From the IMG/VR virus record IMGVR_UViG_3300029309_000068, positions 1 to 50,038 of that record: a stretch of 50,038 nucleotides of DNA; one strand, 5' to 3'. Position numbers and translations under genes: made by a program. This DNA comes from a virus. A model generated the notes under the pieces. It was not told the DNA's origin. It searched no databases and saw only the letters and a list, made by a program, of their open reading frames with translations. Position 1 is the first letter of the stretch. Every line of letters begins with the position of its first letter. This document shows positions 17,518 through 25,466 of the stretch, piece by piece.

Positions 17518-18012
17518 ATGAGTGAGTATAGGGACCGTACAAGCGGTGAAATCAAAACAAAAGATCAACTAAAGCAAGAAAACATAAACATGTCGATGCC
17601 GAAGGTTTGGAACGAGATGACCTTCGATGCGCTAAACGTAGATCCTATTCTTGCTGCACCAAAGCCAACAGAGGGTATTGGGCAATATCAGGTTGTTTCT
17701 CGTAATGGTGCAGTACAAGATGCCAACGACAACTGGGTGGAAGCTTGGGAAATTGTTGACATGTTTGTTGATATTGAAGGTGGGCAAACTAAAGCAGAAC
17801 AAGAGACAGCATATCAGGATAGATTAGACATTGAAGCAGCAGAACTTAATCGTAATCAACGAAATAATTTACTCTCTAATACAGATTGGTGGGCAGTATC
17901 AGACAGAACAATGACATCTGAGCAAACTACTTATCGTACTGCTTTACGAGATTTACCAACACATTCTAACTGGCCTCATTTAGAAGCTGACGATTGGCCT
18001 ACTAAGCCTTGA
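17518..18012 (+). CDS. Tail assembly chaperone-like protein
   Basis: A 164-residue protein whose C-terminal 50 residues follow the pattern RN.LL..TDWW..SD..MT.E...YR.ALRDLP.H..WP....DWP, typical of phage tail fibre assembly proteins (Phage_tail_APC or DUF4376 type). The N-terminal part (YQVVSRNGAVQDANDNWVEAWEI) also fits. These proteins usually sit right after fibre genes, as here. An AAGGA site lies 10 bases before the ATG. It probably helps fold or join a fibre and may not stay in the virion. Confidence 0.7.
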   Translation: MSEYRDRTSGEIKTKDQLKQENINMSMPKVWNEMTFDALNVDPILAAPKPTEGIGQYQVVSRNGAVQDANDNWVEAWEIVDMFVDIEGGQTKAEQETAYQDRLDIEAAELNRNQRNNLLSNTDWWAVSDRTMTSEQTTYRTALRDLPTHSNWPHLEADDWPTKP

Positions 18013-18018
18013 TAAAAC

Positions 18019-18049
18019 TTGACATTTTAACATTTGTGAGTTAAACTAT
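18019..18049 (+). promoter_or_regulatory. Promoter before the ejection/lysis block
   Basis: TTGACA at 18019-18024, 16 bases, then TTAAACTAT at 18041-18049. This is the same motif as at 3628, 47124 and 47479. The start codon of the next gene overlaps the -10 side, so a transcript begun here would miss that start and first serve the large gene at 18313. Confidence 0.55.
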
Positions 18050-18302
18050 GAGTGACATCAAACTCTCCCCAGAAGAACTAGAAGAGATGCTAGATAACGC
18101 AGCTAGGCGTGGTGCTAAAGAGGCACTACGTTCTATTGGGCTACTTGATGATGATGCACAAAAAGATATACTAGAGATGCGTAACTTGATAGAAGCGTGG
18201 AGAGATACACGTAGATCAATATGGTCTACAGTAGTTAAATTAGCTACCGTTGGAGTCCTGACATTTATTGCAGGTGCGGTATGGATGACAATGGGAAAGT
18301 AA
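18048..18302 (+). CDS. Small membrane-anchored protein (DUF6127-like), possible holin partner
   Basis: An 84-residue protein: an acidic helical N-terminus (LSPEELEEMLDNAARRGAKEALRSIGL), a central amphipathic helix (LIEAWRDTRRSIWSTVVK) and one C-terminal membrane segment (LATVGVLTFIAGAVWMTMG). The ARRGAKEALRSIGLDDD...LLEAWRDTR pattern resembles a family I recall as DUF6127. C-terminal-anchored proteins of this size near lysis genes are often holins or antiholins. The start overlaps a promoter-like element, so translation from read-through mRNA is likely. Confidence 0.6.
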   Translation: MSDIKLSPEELEEMLDNAARRGAKEALRSIGLLDDDAQKDILEMRNLIEAWRDTRRSIWSTVVKLATVGVLTFIAGAVWMTMGK

Positions 18303-18312
18303 GGAATAGAGT

Positions 18313-21300
18313 ATGGCAGTAACTTTTAATAAAGGTGAAGTAGTAACAGATGTATACGGCAACACTAGAACTCTTTCTGGTAGTTATTCAGATAGAAGAG
18401 ATGTTGTAAATGCAATTGAAAGAGAAAAAGCTCTGTTAAACGCTGCCCAAACTGGTGACTACTCTGGTCTTATTGGTCCAATTAAAGATAAGGAAGATAG
18501 GGAAAGAGCAGGAGAAATTAAATTTGCAGCAGAGCAAATACTTAAAAAAACTAATGCTCTTCAAGGTGTTCAAACTGGTGACTATAGTAATGCTAGTAAA
18601 GATGCGCCTATGTTGTATGATACTAACACAAACTATGAAAGAACTCTAGGTAGTGGTTCTCCTGATACAGCTACAGGGGGTAAAACCTCTTCTAATAAAG
18701 GGTATGCTGTTTATGGCAGTGTTACAGATGCAAATGGTGATCAATATGTAGCTGTATCTGGTAAAAACTCTAGCTTTATTAATAAAATAAGTGCTGATGG
18801 AACTGTTGAAAGAGTATCAAAACCACCTGCAAAAAAAGGGAAAAGAAATACTAATGTAAACAGAGTTCTTGGAGCTTTTGAGGCTTTAAAAGCAACACTA
18901 GATTTAAGCGAAGGTGGAGGTGATGAAACACCTGTTGATGAAACACCTGTTGATGAATTGCCAGTTGATGAATTGCCAGTTGATGAGACACCAGTTGATG
19001 AGACACCAGTTGATGAAATACTGACAGGGTTCGAACAACCTGTAGACTCTAGTGTAGCAGGTGGTGGTTTTGAACCTGTGATACCAGATACAACAGTACA
19101 ACAAGTACCTGCAGGTGGTGTTGCTACTATTGACCCCAATAGACCTCAGACTGTAGTACAACAAGTATCCCCTGTAACTTATCAAGATGTTGTTCCTACT
19201 GGAACAATGACACCTGTAGGTCAAGTAGATCCTACAACAGGCACAGTATCTACACCAACACAAACAGGTGGCATGTCTGCTGTGCCTCAACAAGTATCAT
19301 ACAAGACACACTATGCAGGTACACAAGGTGCAGTACCACAAACACTTGTAACTACTCAGCCAGGAACAGGTGCTGCGTATCCTGCAGTATTTCAGGGATA
19401 CCAAACTGTACCTTATGGTAATGATTTAGGACAAAGAATAATGATTACTGAATTTAATGGTGTACCTACAACATATGTACCTCCAGGTTTTTTTAAAATA
19501 ACTAAAGAAACAGAGACTACAGGCGCTGCAGAAGGTGGCTTAATGGAGAATATGACTTTAGAAGGTAAAGACCGTATCTTCCGAAAGATGGGTTACAATG
19601 GTCCTAAGACACGAGAAGGTCATGCCAAGTTTGAGGAAGCTAACCCTGCTGCTAAAGCTAAAGGTCTTGCCATAGGTGGTTACATACAGAAGTTTAGTCA
19701 AGGTGGTGCGGTAAGAGCTTTTAATGAAGGTGGTGACACTACTGATGTTAAAAACTTTACATCAGCAGACTTAGCTGAAATGCAGAAGAGGGCTGTACAA
19801 CAAACGATGCAACCCATGCAAGCTACTACAGCCATGATACAACCTACTGCTGCTGATTTCATTCCAGTAGATGCAGGGATGACTGTACCCATAGCTCCTT
19901 TTGCTGAGGCCGCTACAGTAGGCAATGTACAACAAGCTGTGTTACCAACTGCTCCTGCTACAAATATTGCAGGTGTTACTACTGTTGCACCTCAAGTAGC
20001 TACAGAAGCTGCAAAGCTACAAGCTGCTACAGGAGAGCCTACACAACAGATCACTGCACAACAGCAAATAGGTACATCCATCACAGGTATGGAAGCTGCT
20101 CAAGGTAACGCTATAAAAGTAGATAGCCCTACAGCTAGAAAGTTAGAAACAGATCCTGTATCAGGTGAAAGTGAAATAATATCTGGTGCTGCTAATGCAC
20201 AAACTGCTGCTGCATTTACTGAAGCAGTAGACGCTGCAGAAGCTACACCAAGTAAACAAGCAACAGTTGCAGGTCAGCTAGAAAAACTAATGGCTGACTT
20301 TGAGGGTGGTGAGACACCTGCTTGGGCTGCAGGATCTATGCGTACTGCGATGGCTACATTAGCTGCTCGTGGTTTAGGTGCGTCTAGTCTTGCAGGTCAA
20401 GCTGTCATACAAGCTGCAATGGAAGCGGCACTACCTATCGCTCAGATGGATGCTTCTACTGTAGCACAGTTTGAAATGACTAATCTATCCAACAGACAGC
20501 AAAGACAAATGCTTGCTGCACAGCAACGTGCTACATTCATGGGTATGGAGTTTGATCAAGCATTCCAAGCTCGTGTAGCTAACTCTGCTCGTATCGGTGA
20601 CATTGCTAACATGAACTTCACGGCTGAACAACAGATAGCTTTAGAAGACTCTCGTGCAGCAAACACCATGAATCTTAGCAACTTGTCTAACTCACAGGCA
20701 ATGATAATGGCTGAGGCTGCTGCTCTGTCACAACTAGACATGGCTAACTTGTCAAACAGACAACAGGCTGCTGTACAGAATGCATCTAACTTCTTACAGA
20801 TGGATATGGCTAATCTGTCTAATGAACAACAGACTGCTATATTTAAATCACAACAAAACATACAGGCTTTGTTTACAGATCAAGCTGCTGAGAATGCTGC
20901 TGCACAGTTTAACGCTACGAGTGAGAATCAGACTGATCAGTTCTTTGCTAACTTAGCTAACCAAACCTCACAGTTTAATGCTACACAACAGAATGCTATG
21001 GATCAGTTCAACGTCAATAGTGTCAATGCATTGCGTGAGTTTAACTCAGAGCTACAACAACAGCGTGACATTTTCAATGCACAGAACGGATTAGTGATAG
21101 CACAATCTAATGCAGCATGGAGACAAAGCATAGCTACCGTAAACACAGCTACACAGAACCAAAGCAACATGGACTTTGCTAAAACTATCAATGCCCTTAC
21201 TGCATCTAACATGGATCAGATATGGCAACGAGAGCGAGACATTATGAGTTTTGCATTCGCTGCTTCTGAGAGTGCTGCAGACAGAGCCAACAGTATTGCA

Positions 21301-21408
21301 GTAGCAAAACTTACAGCAGATGCACAGGCTGAGGTAGCGGATAATGTAGGTAAAGGTAAAATAGGAGCTTTAGTAGTAGATAGTTTCTTGAAGAAGTGGT
21401 TAGGTTAA
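18313..21408 (+). CDS. Large ejection-type (internal virion) protein with Gln-rich helical half
   Basis: A 1031-residue protein. Residues 1-200 are mixed. Residues 205-236 are seven tandem (T/L)PVDE pentapeptides. About 240-400 is Thr-Val-Pro-Gln-rich. About 405-475 has the marine-phage segment GGLMENMTLEGKDRIFRKMG and GGYIQKFSQGG. From about 480 to the end it is almost all helix, rich in Ala and Gln, with a repeated MANLSNRQQ/NLSNEQQ unit about every 17-20 residues at 720-850 and Asn-Gln-Phe heptads (QFNATSENQTDQFFANLANQTSQF). Large helical proteins before the lysozyme match the gp14-gp16 ejection set of T7-like phages; this role is inferred from size, composition and order. Confidence 0.6.
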   Translation: MAVTFNKGEVVTDVYGNTRTLSGSYSDRRDVVNAIEREKALLNAAQTGDYSGLIGPIKDKEDRERAGEIKFAAEQILKKTNALQGVQTGDYSNASKDAPMLYDTNTNYERTLGSGSPDTATGGKTSSNKGYAVYGSVTDANGDQYVAVSGKNSSFINKISADGTVERVSKPPAKKGKRNTNVNRVLGAFEALKATLDLSEGGGDETPVDETPVDELPVDELPVDETPVDETPVDEILTGFEQPVDSSVAGGGFEPVIPDTTVQQVPAGGVATIDPNRPQTVVQQVSPVTYQDVVPTGTMTPVGQVDPTTGTVSTPTQTGGMSAVPQQVSYKTHYAGTQGAVPQTLVTTQPGTGAAYPAVFQGYQTVPYGNDLGQRIMITEFNGVPTTYVPPGFFKITKETETTGAAEGGLMENMTLEGKDRIFRKMGYNGPKTREGHAKFEEANPAAKAKGLAIGGYIQKFSQGGAVRAFNEGGDTTDVKNFTSADLAEMQKRAVQQTMQPMQATTAMIQPTAADFIPVDAGMTVPIAPFAEAATVGNVQQAVLPTAPATNIAGVTTVAPQVATEAAKLQAATGEPTQQITAQQQIGTSITGMEAAQGNAIKVDSPTARKLETDPVSGESEIISGAANAQTAAAFTEAVDAAEATPSKQATVAGQLEKLMADFEGGETPAWAAGSMRTAMATLAARGLGASSLAGQAVIQAAMEAALPIAQMDASTVAQFEMTNLSNRQQRQMLAAQQRATFMGMEFDQAFQARVANSARIGDIANMNFTAEQQIALEDSRAANTMNLSNLSNSQAMIMAEAAALSQLDMANLSNRQQAAVQNASNFLQMDMANLSNEQQTAIFKSQQNIQALFTDQAAENAAAQFNATSENQTDQFFANLANQTSQFNATQQNAMDQFNVNSVNALREFNSELQQQRDIFNAQNGLVIAQSNAAWRQSIATVNTATQNQSNMDFAKTINALTASNMDQIWQRERDIMSFAFAASESAADRANSIAVAKLTADAQAEVADNVGKGKIGALVVDSFLKKWLG
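18925..19017 (+). repeat. 15-base tandem repeat coding for PVDE pentapeptides
   Basis: Seven units encode TPVDE or LPVDE. Neighbouring units come in near-identical pairs (two ACACCTGTTGATGAA-type, two TTGCCAGTTGATGAA-type, two ACACCAGTTGATGAG-type), which indicates recent slippage in steps of one unit. The product is an acidic, extended linker. Confidence 0.8.
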
Positions 21409-22277
21409 TGGATAGCATAATAGATAAAACAGCAATACAGAACGTAATTAAACAATACACTGGTGTGGACGATGCTGACGAGGCACGTAACAAACTTTTA
21501 TCTAGGGGACTATTTAGTAAGGCAAGAGAGTCAGCAGAAGAAACTAGAGGACAAGTAAAGTCTGCTGTATCCCAAACTGTTGAAGACGCACTAGCATCAG
21601 TGGCAGGGTTAACTAATTTAACTATAAGTAAACGTACCTTACCTGAAGATCAAGAGACACCTGATTTACCTGAAGACCAACCAGGAGAGTTATTTGACGA
21701 TCCTGCTATGCGAACATTTGAGACAGACTTGTATGAGGCTAAAAGGGAGAAACCTACAGATGCCAAAGTTATTAGTGATCCTAATGATGCTGACGGTGGT
21801 GCAGCAAGTGGGAAAGAATTTGATGCTACCGTTAAGGATTTTTTAGAGCTTAACGAAGGTAATGAAAACACACCTTATCAAGACACATTAGGTAATTGGA
21901 CTGTAGGTATTGGACATTACATAGGTAAAACCTTACCTGAAAGATTTAAAAACTCTGATGGCACTCCAAAAAAATTAACAGATACACAAGTAAAAATGTT
22001 GTTTGAAAAGGATTACAAAGAACATAAAGAAGATGCTGCTAAACTTCCTATGTACAGCCAATTAGATAATAAAGGTAAGCAAGCTTTAATAGACTTGACT
22101 TTTAATATGGGTAATGAAAAATTTAATGAAGATGAGTGGAAACTGTTTTTTACAGCTTTAAAAAATAAAGATTTAAAAACTGCAGCTAAAGAATTAAAAA
22201 ATTCTAAATGGTATAATCAGGTAGGAGACAGAGCACCTAGAGTAATAAATTTAATTAAAGGAGCTAAATTTATTTAA
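21408..22277 (+). CDS. Virion-type lysozyme, GH24 (T4 lysozyme) domain at the C-terminus
   Basis: A muramidase that cuts peptidoglycan. I chose ATG 21408 (TAATG with the previous stop) over the in-frame ATG 21396. Counted from 21408, the catalytic set is E150, D159 and T165 in LNEGNENTPYQDTLGNWTVGIGH. The spacing of 9 and 6 equals E11-D20-T26 of T4 lysozyme. The rest of the domain (LPMYSQLDNKGKQALIDLTFNMG, WYNQVGDRAPR) is complete. The first 130 residues are a non-enzymatic, acidic extension. No signal peptide or membrane segment is visible. The extension and its place among ejection genes suggest a virion-bound enzyme for entry, though it may also act in lysis with the holin-like neighbour. 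Confidence 0.85.
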   Translation: MDSIIDKTAIQNVIKQYTGVDDADEARNKLLSRGLFSKARESAEETRGQVKSAVSQTVEDALASVAGLTNLTISKRTLPEDQETPDLPEDQPGELFDDPAMRTFETDLYEAKREKPTDAKVISDPNDADGGAASGKEFDATVKDFLELNEGNENTPYQDTLGNWTVGIGHYIGKTLPERFKNSDGTPKKLTDTQVKMLFEKDYKEHKEDAAKLPMYSQLDNKGKQALIDLTFNMGNEKFNEDEWKLFFTALKNKDLKTAAKELKNSKWYNQVGDRAPRVINLIKGAKFI

Positions 22278-22720
22278 TGTTTGGACTACCACTAGAATTA
22301 ATCACTATGCTCTTCTCCACTGTGCTAGGTGGAGTAATGTCTATCTGGGGTCAGTCAATGAAGAACCGCCAGATGCAGCAAGAGATGTTGATGCAACGTG
22401 CAGAGTTCAATCGTAGTGCTGTAGCTGATGCAAGAGATGCAGGTAAGAATGACAAGCACTTTGCATGGACACGTAGGCTTATAGCTCTATCTGCTGTGTT
22501 CTCTATAATTGTATTGCCAAAGCTAGTCGCTGTATGGTATCCTGAAGTGAGTGTGTACGTAGGATATACTGAAGCTACTGGTGGTTTCTTTAGTTGGATG
22601 TTTGGACCAGATGAAGCTATCAAGTGGAAGATGGCACAAGGTTTTGTAATCACACCACTAGACACACACATCGTATCAGCCATAGTTGGATTATACTTTG
22701 GCGCAGGATTTACAAAATAA
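22277..22720 (+). CDS. Holin-like membrane protein
   Basis: A 147-residue protein with three likely membrane segments: residues 3-23 (GLPLELITMLFSTVLGGVMSI), about 69-90 (LIALSAVFSIIVLPKLVAVWY) and about 126-145 (DTHIVSAIVGLYFGAGF). A basic Gln/Met-rich helix (MKNRQMQQEMLMQRAEFNR) joins the first two. It starts at the lysozyme stop (TAATG). Three segments and pairing with a lysozyme fit a holin. Similar proteins are usually unnamed in marine phages, so the function is inferred from context. Confidence 0.6.
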   Translation: MFGLPLELITMLFSTVLGGVMSIWGQSMKNRQMQQEMLMQRAEFNRSAVADARDAGKNDKHFAWTRRLIALSAVFSIIVLPKLVAVWYPEVSVYVGYTEATGGFFSWMFGPDEAIKWKMAQGFVITPLDTHIVSAIVGLYFGAGFTK

Positions 22721-22732
22721 GGTACATATAAA

Positions 22733-23299
22733 ATGGAATTACTAAAAGCGCCTATCCCAGGTCAATCATTGACAGATGAACCTAAGAACTATCCTTGGGA
22801 GAATCCACCAGAGATAACTGATCCTGAAGAAGCCATTGCTATGCACATGAGTAAGTTCAATGACCCTGAAGTTGTTGACAACATGATCGATCTACTTGAT
22901 CTAGGCTTTCCAGTAAAGGCATTAGCAGAAAGTGTTCTTACAGCTAGTGTTGCTGCAGGGTGGCACACGATAGACATCAGCCTTATCATTGCACCATTTA
23001 TGCATGAGCATATAAAGTCTATAGCTCAAGAGGCAGGTGTAAACTTTGTAGAAGGGCTAGATGAATCTGATAGAGATAAACAAGAAAGAGAGCGTAAAGC
23101 TATCAGAGCTAGAGTAAGTAAAGCATTATCTGACACACCTCAAGATGAAAGAGATGCAGGTTATGACATGGCTATGGAAGCATTAGGTGTGCTAGACAAA
23201 GCTGAAGAGGACTACGAAACAATGCAGGAAGCTCCTGAAGAGTCTGTAGAAGAAACACAAGAGCCACAGATGCAACGTGGCCTAATGGCAAGAGGTTAA
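22733..23299 (+). CDS. Acidic virion-module protein of unknown function
   Basis: A 188-residue protein that opens with KAPIPGQSLTDEPKNYPWENPPE, a segment that recurs in proteins of many ocean phages, then a helical middle (DNMIDLLDLGFPVKALAESVLTASVAAGWHTIDISLIIAPFMHEHI) and a very acidic tail. It sits between the holin-like gene and two large ejection-type genes. No catalytic motif is visible. A structural or ejection-accessory role is likely from position. Confidence 0.65.
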   Translation: MELLKAPIPGQSLTDEPKNYPWENPPEITDPEEAIAMHMSKFNDPEVVDNMIDLLDLGFPVKALAESVLTASVAAGWHTIDISLIIAPFMHEHIKSIAQEAGVNFVEGLDESDRDKQERERKAIRARVSKALSDTPQDERDAGYDMAMEALGVLDKAEEDYETMQEAPEESVEETQEPQMQRGLMARG

Positions 23300-23303
23300 T
23301 AAC

Positions 23304-25463
23304 ATGGCAGGGTTTTGGGCAGGTTTTGGTGAGCAGCTAAGTGAAAACGTTGAGCAACGTAAAAAGACTCTAGATCGTTTGATCGAAGAGAATTTAGCTA
23401 ATGCTCGTGCAGCTAAAGGTAAATATACAAAGCAGAAACAAATTGCTAACACAGTAACAAAGTCTGCTGAGTCAATAAAAAGTAGATATGGTCTTAGTAA
23501 AGGACAGGCTTTAGCTCTAGCAGAAGCATACGGTTCAGATCTACCTAGATTAGAAGCAACTTTAGACGCAAACAACAACAAGTTAAAAGCTAATGTAGGT
23601 ATAGGCTATGATGCTACAGATGTAATGGCGTTTGTAAATATGTCAGGAGATCTAGAGTTTCCTGAAAATGCCAATATAGCTGAGGGTGTTGAAAAGTTGA
23701 TGGGCCTACACTACAATGAAGCTGTTAAAGAAGACAATCCTAAAAGTGAAAGTGCTAAGACTCGTAGCTTTATTCGTGCAGCAATGGCATTTGACCCACA
23801 GATGCAAGCAATGGAAAGAATGGAGTCTATCAAAGGGCCAGAGGGTATGACTTATGCACAGCTTCTTGAGCTAGAAGCAGCAGGGTTTGCACCAGATGAT
23901 ATATACGGTGGCGTAACAAGAGGTGCAGGACCAACATACGACTACACTGAAGCTACTGGTAGAACTACAAATAACTTCTTTTCACGAGAGTTATCACAAA
24001 AGATATTCCAATCTGATTTAACTAATCCAATAGACTATAGTAATTACACCGCTAATCAAGGTAGAGATAAAGCATTACTAAAAGTTAAGATAAACAATGG
24101 TGGTACAGCAATGCAAAGGTTAGAGAAAGAGATAGTCCTTGCGTTTAGAGGTACAGACATGGGCTTAGACTCTTTCCGTAAAGGTGTACTACAAGATATA
24201 TATGACAACATAGAAACAGAAGCACAGTTAGATAGCTTTATTAAAAGTGTTAACAGCCAAGCTGCACTTGGTATCATCAAGGCTAAGAATGGTCAGTTAA
24301 GTCCTGAAGATATTCAAGGTATTATAGCAGGTAGTAGAATAGATCCAGAAACAGAAAAGAAAGAAGAAAAAGTTACAGTCATTAGTGATAATCTTGAGGA
24401 AGCTATTGTTGATCAAGATGATGCTGACGCAATGGAAGATTTAGGAGTCACTAAGACTGCTACTGTTGATGACCAAGACTCAATGGAGAATATTGGTGTT
24501 ACTAAAACTAAAGTCAGCCCTCCTACTGTAAAAACAGATAAAGGTGAAGCACCTGCAGTTTTAACTTCTATAGACGATCTACAACTTAGAGATACTTACT
24601 TTGATGCACCTGAGTCTATACAAGAACAAATAAATAACCTAGACCCAACAGTTAAAACAGACGTTGATGTAGCTAGAATGTTGTTATTACAAAACCAGAA
24701 ATCTATGAAAGAACGTACTCCATTTATAGATGCTGCAGTAGATAAGATAAATATGCTTAAAAATGCAGAGGGATTATCTGAGGATCAAAAGGCTGCAGAA
24801 ACTCTGAAAGTACTTGTACAAGAAGCAAACATTACTATACCAACAAATGAAACAGAAATGGGTTTCTTTAGAGATGACTTAAAAGAAGCTATTGAAGATC
24901 ATGGGCTAGATATAACTCCATCCGTAGAGCAAGCTATAATTAAGAGAGCGTCTAAATTTGACTTAGCATCAATGCAGCTACCTGATGATACACCTAAATT
25001 ATCTGAGCAATTACCTGAGCTTAACAAAGCAGGTTTTGTAGCAGGTAACGCAGGTCAAGTAGCCTTACGTAATATAGAGGCTGCTGATAATCTCAGAGAC
25101 AGTATGTCTAACTACACTCGTGCAGAATGGAATGAGATGTCTCGCAAAGAGCGTAAAGAAAAAGGTTTACCAGAGAACAGGTTAAACTTGTACTTCGCAG
25201 GTAGCGATGCATTTAAAGAACCAAAAAAACAAGCTCCTGAAAACACTAAGATACAAACATCTCAAGACTTTATTGAGCAAGAGTTCCGTAGCGTCATAGA
25301 GTACCTTGAAGAAGAAGAGGTTGACTATGAAGATAGAGAAGACATCAAGTCAGGTATAGCTGCATGGTTTGCTGATAATGATGCAAGACTAGATATATCA
25401 TCTAGCTTAACAACAGACGAAATAACAGATGGTCTTATGCAGGTCTTACAAGAACAAGGATAG
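23304..25463 (+). CDS. Ejection-type internal virion protein (719 residues)
   Basis: A 719-residue, charged, helix-rich protein about the size of T7 gp15 (747). It starts with FWAGFGEQLSENVEQRKKTLDRLIEENLANARAAKG, a helix also seen at the head of large virion proteins in related phages. Residues about 340-420 are low complexity and hold two copies of a motif, DADAMEDLGVTKT and DQDSMENIGVTKT, which also occurs as DDDPMENIGVT in the protein at 1300-2610. The C-terminal half has LPDDTPKLSEQLPELNKAGF and ends with an acidic helical part. No enzyme motif is visible. The role is inferred from size and order. Confidence 0.6.
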   Translation: MAGFWAGFGEQLSENVEQRKKTLDRLIEENLANARAAKGKYTKQKQIANTVTKSAESIKSRYGLSKGQALALAEAYGSDLPRLEATLDANNNKLKANVGIGYDATDVMAFVNMSGDLEFPENANIAEGVEKLMGLHYNEAVKEDNPKSESAKTRSFIRAAMAFDPQMQAMERMESIKGPEGMTYAQLLELEAAGFAPDDIYGGVTRGAGPTYDYTEATGRTTNNFFSRELSQKIFQSDLTNPIDYSNYTANQGRDKALLKVKINNGGTAMQRLEKEIVLAFRGTDMGLDSFRKGVLQDIYDNIETEAQLDSFIKSVNSQAALGIIKAKNGQLSPEDIQGIIAGSRIDPETEKKEEKVTVISDNLEEAIVDQDDADAMEDLGVTKTATVDDQDSMENIGVTKTKVSPPTVKTDKGEAPAVLTSIDDLQLRDTYFDAPESIQEQINNLDPTVKTDVDVARMLLLQNQKSMKERTPFIDAAVDKINMLKNAEGLSEDQKAAETLKVLVQEANITIPTNETEMGFFRDDLKEAIEDHGLDITPSVEQAIIKRASKFDLASMQLPDDTPKLSEQLPELNKAGFVAGNAGQVALRNIEAADNLRDSMSNYTRAEWNEMSRKERKEKGLPENRLNLYFAGSDAFKEPKKQAPENTKIQTSQDFIEQEFRSVIEYLEEEEVDYEDREDIKSGIAAWFADNDARLDISSSLTTDEITDGLMQVLQEQG

Positions 25464-25466
25464 ATA

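Noticed and set aside
18741-19293. Minus-strand frames over the PVDE repeat
   Set aside because: Both are repeat shadows (STGVS and INWC type) of the tandem coding repeat.
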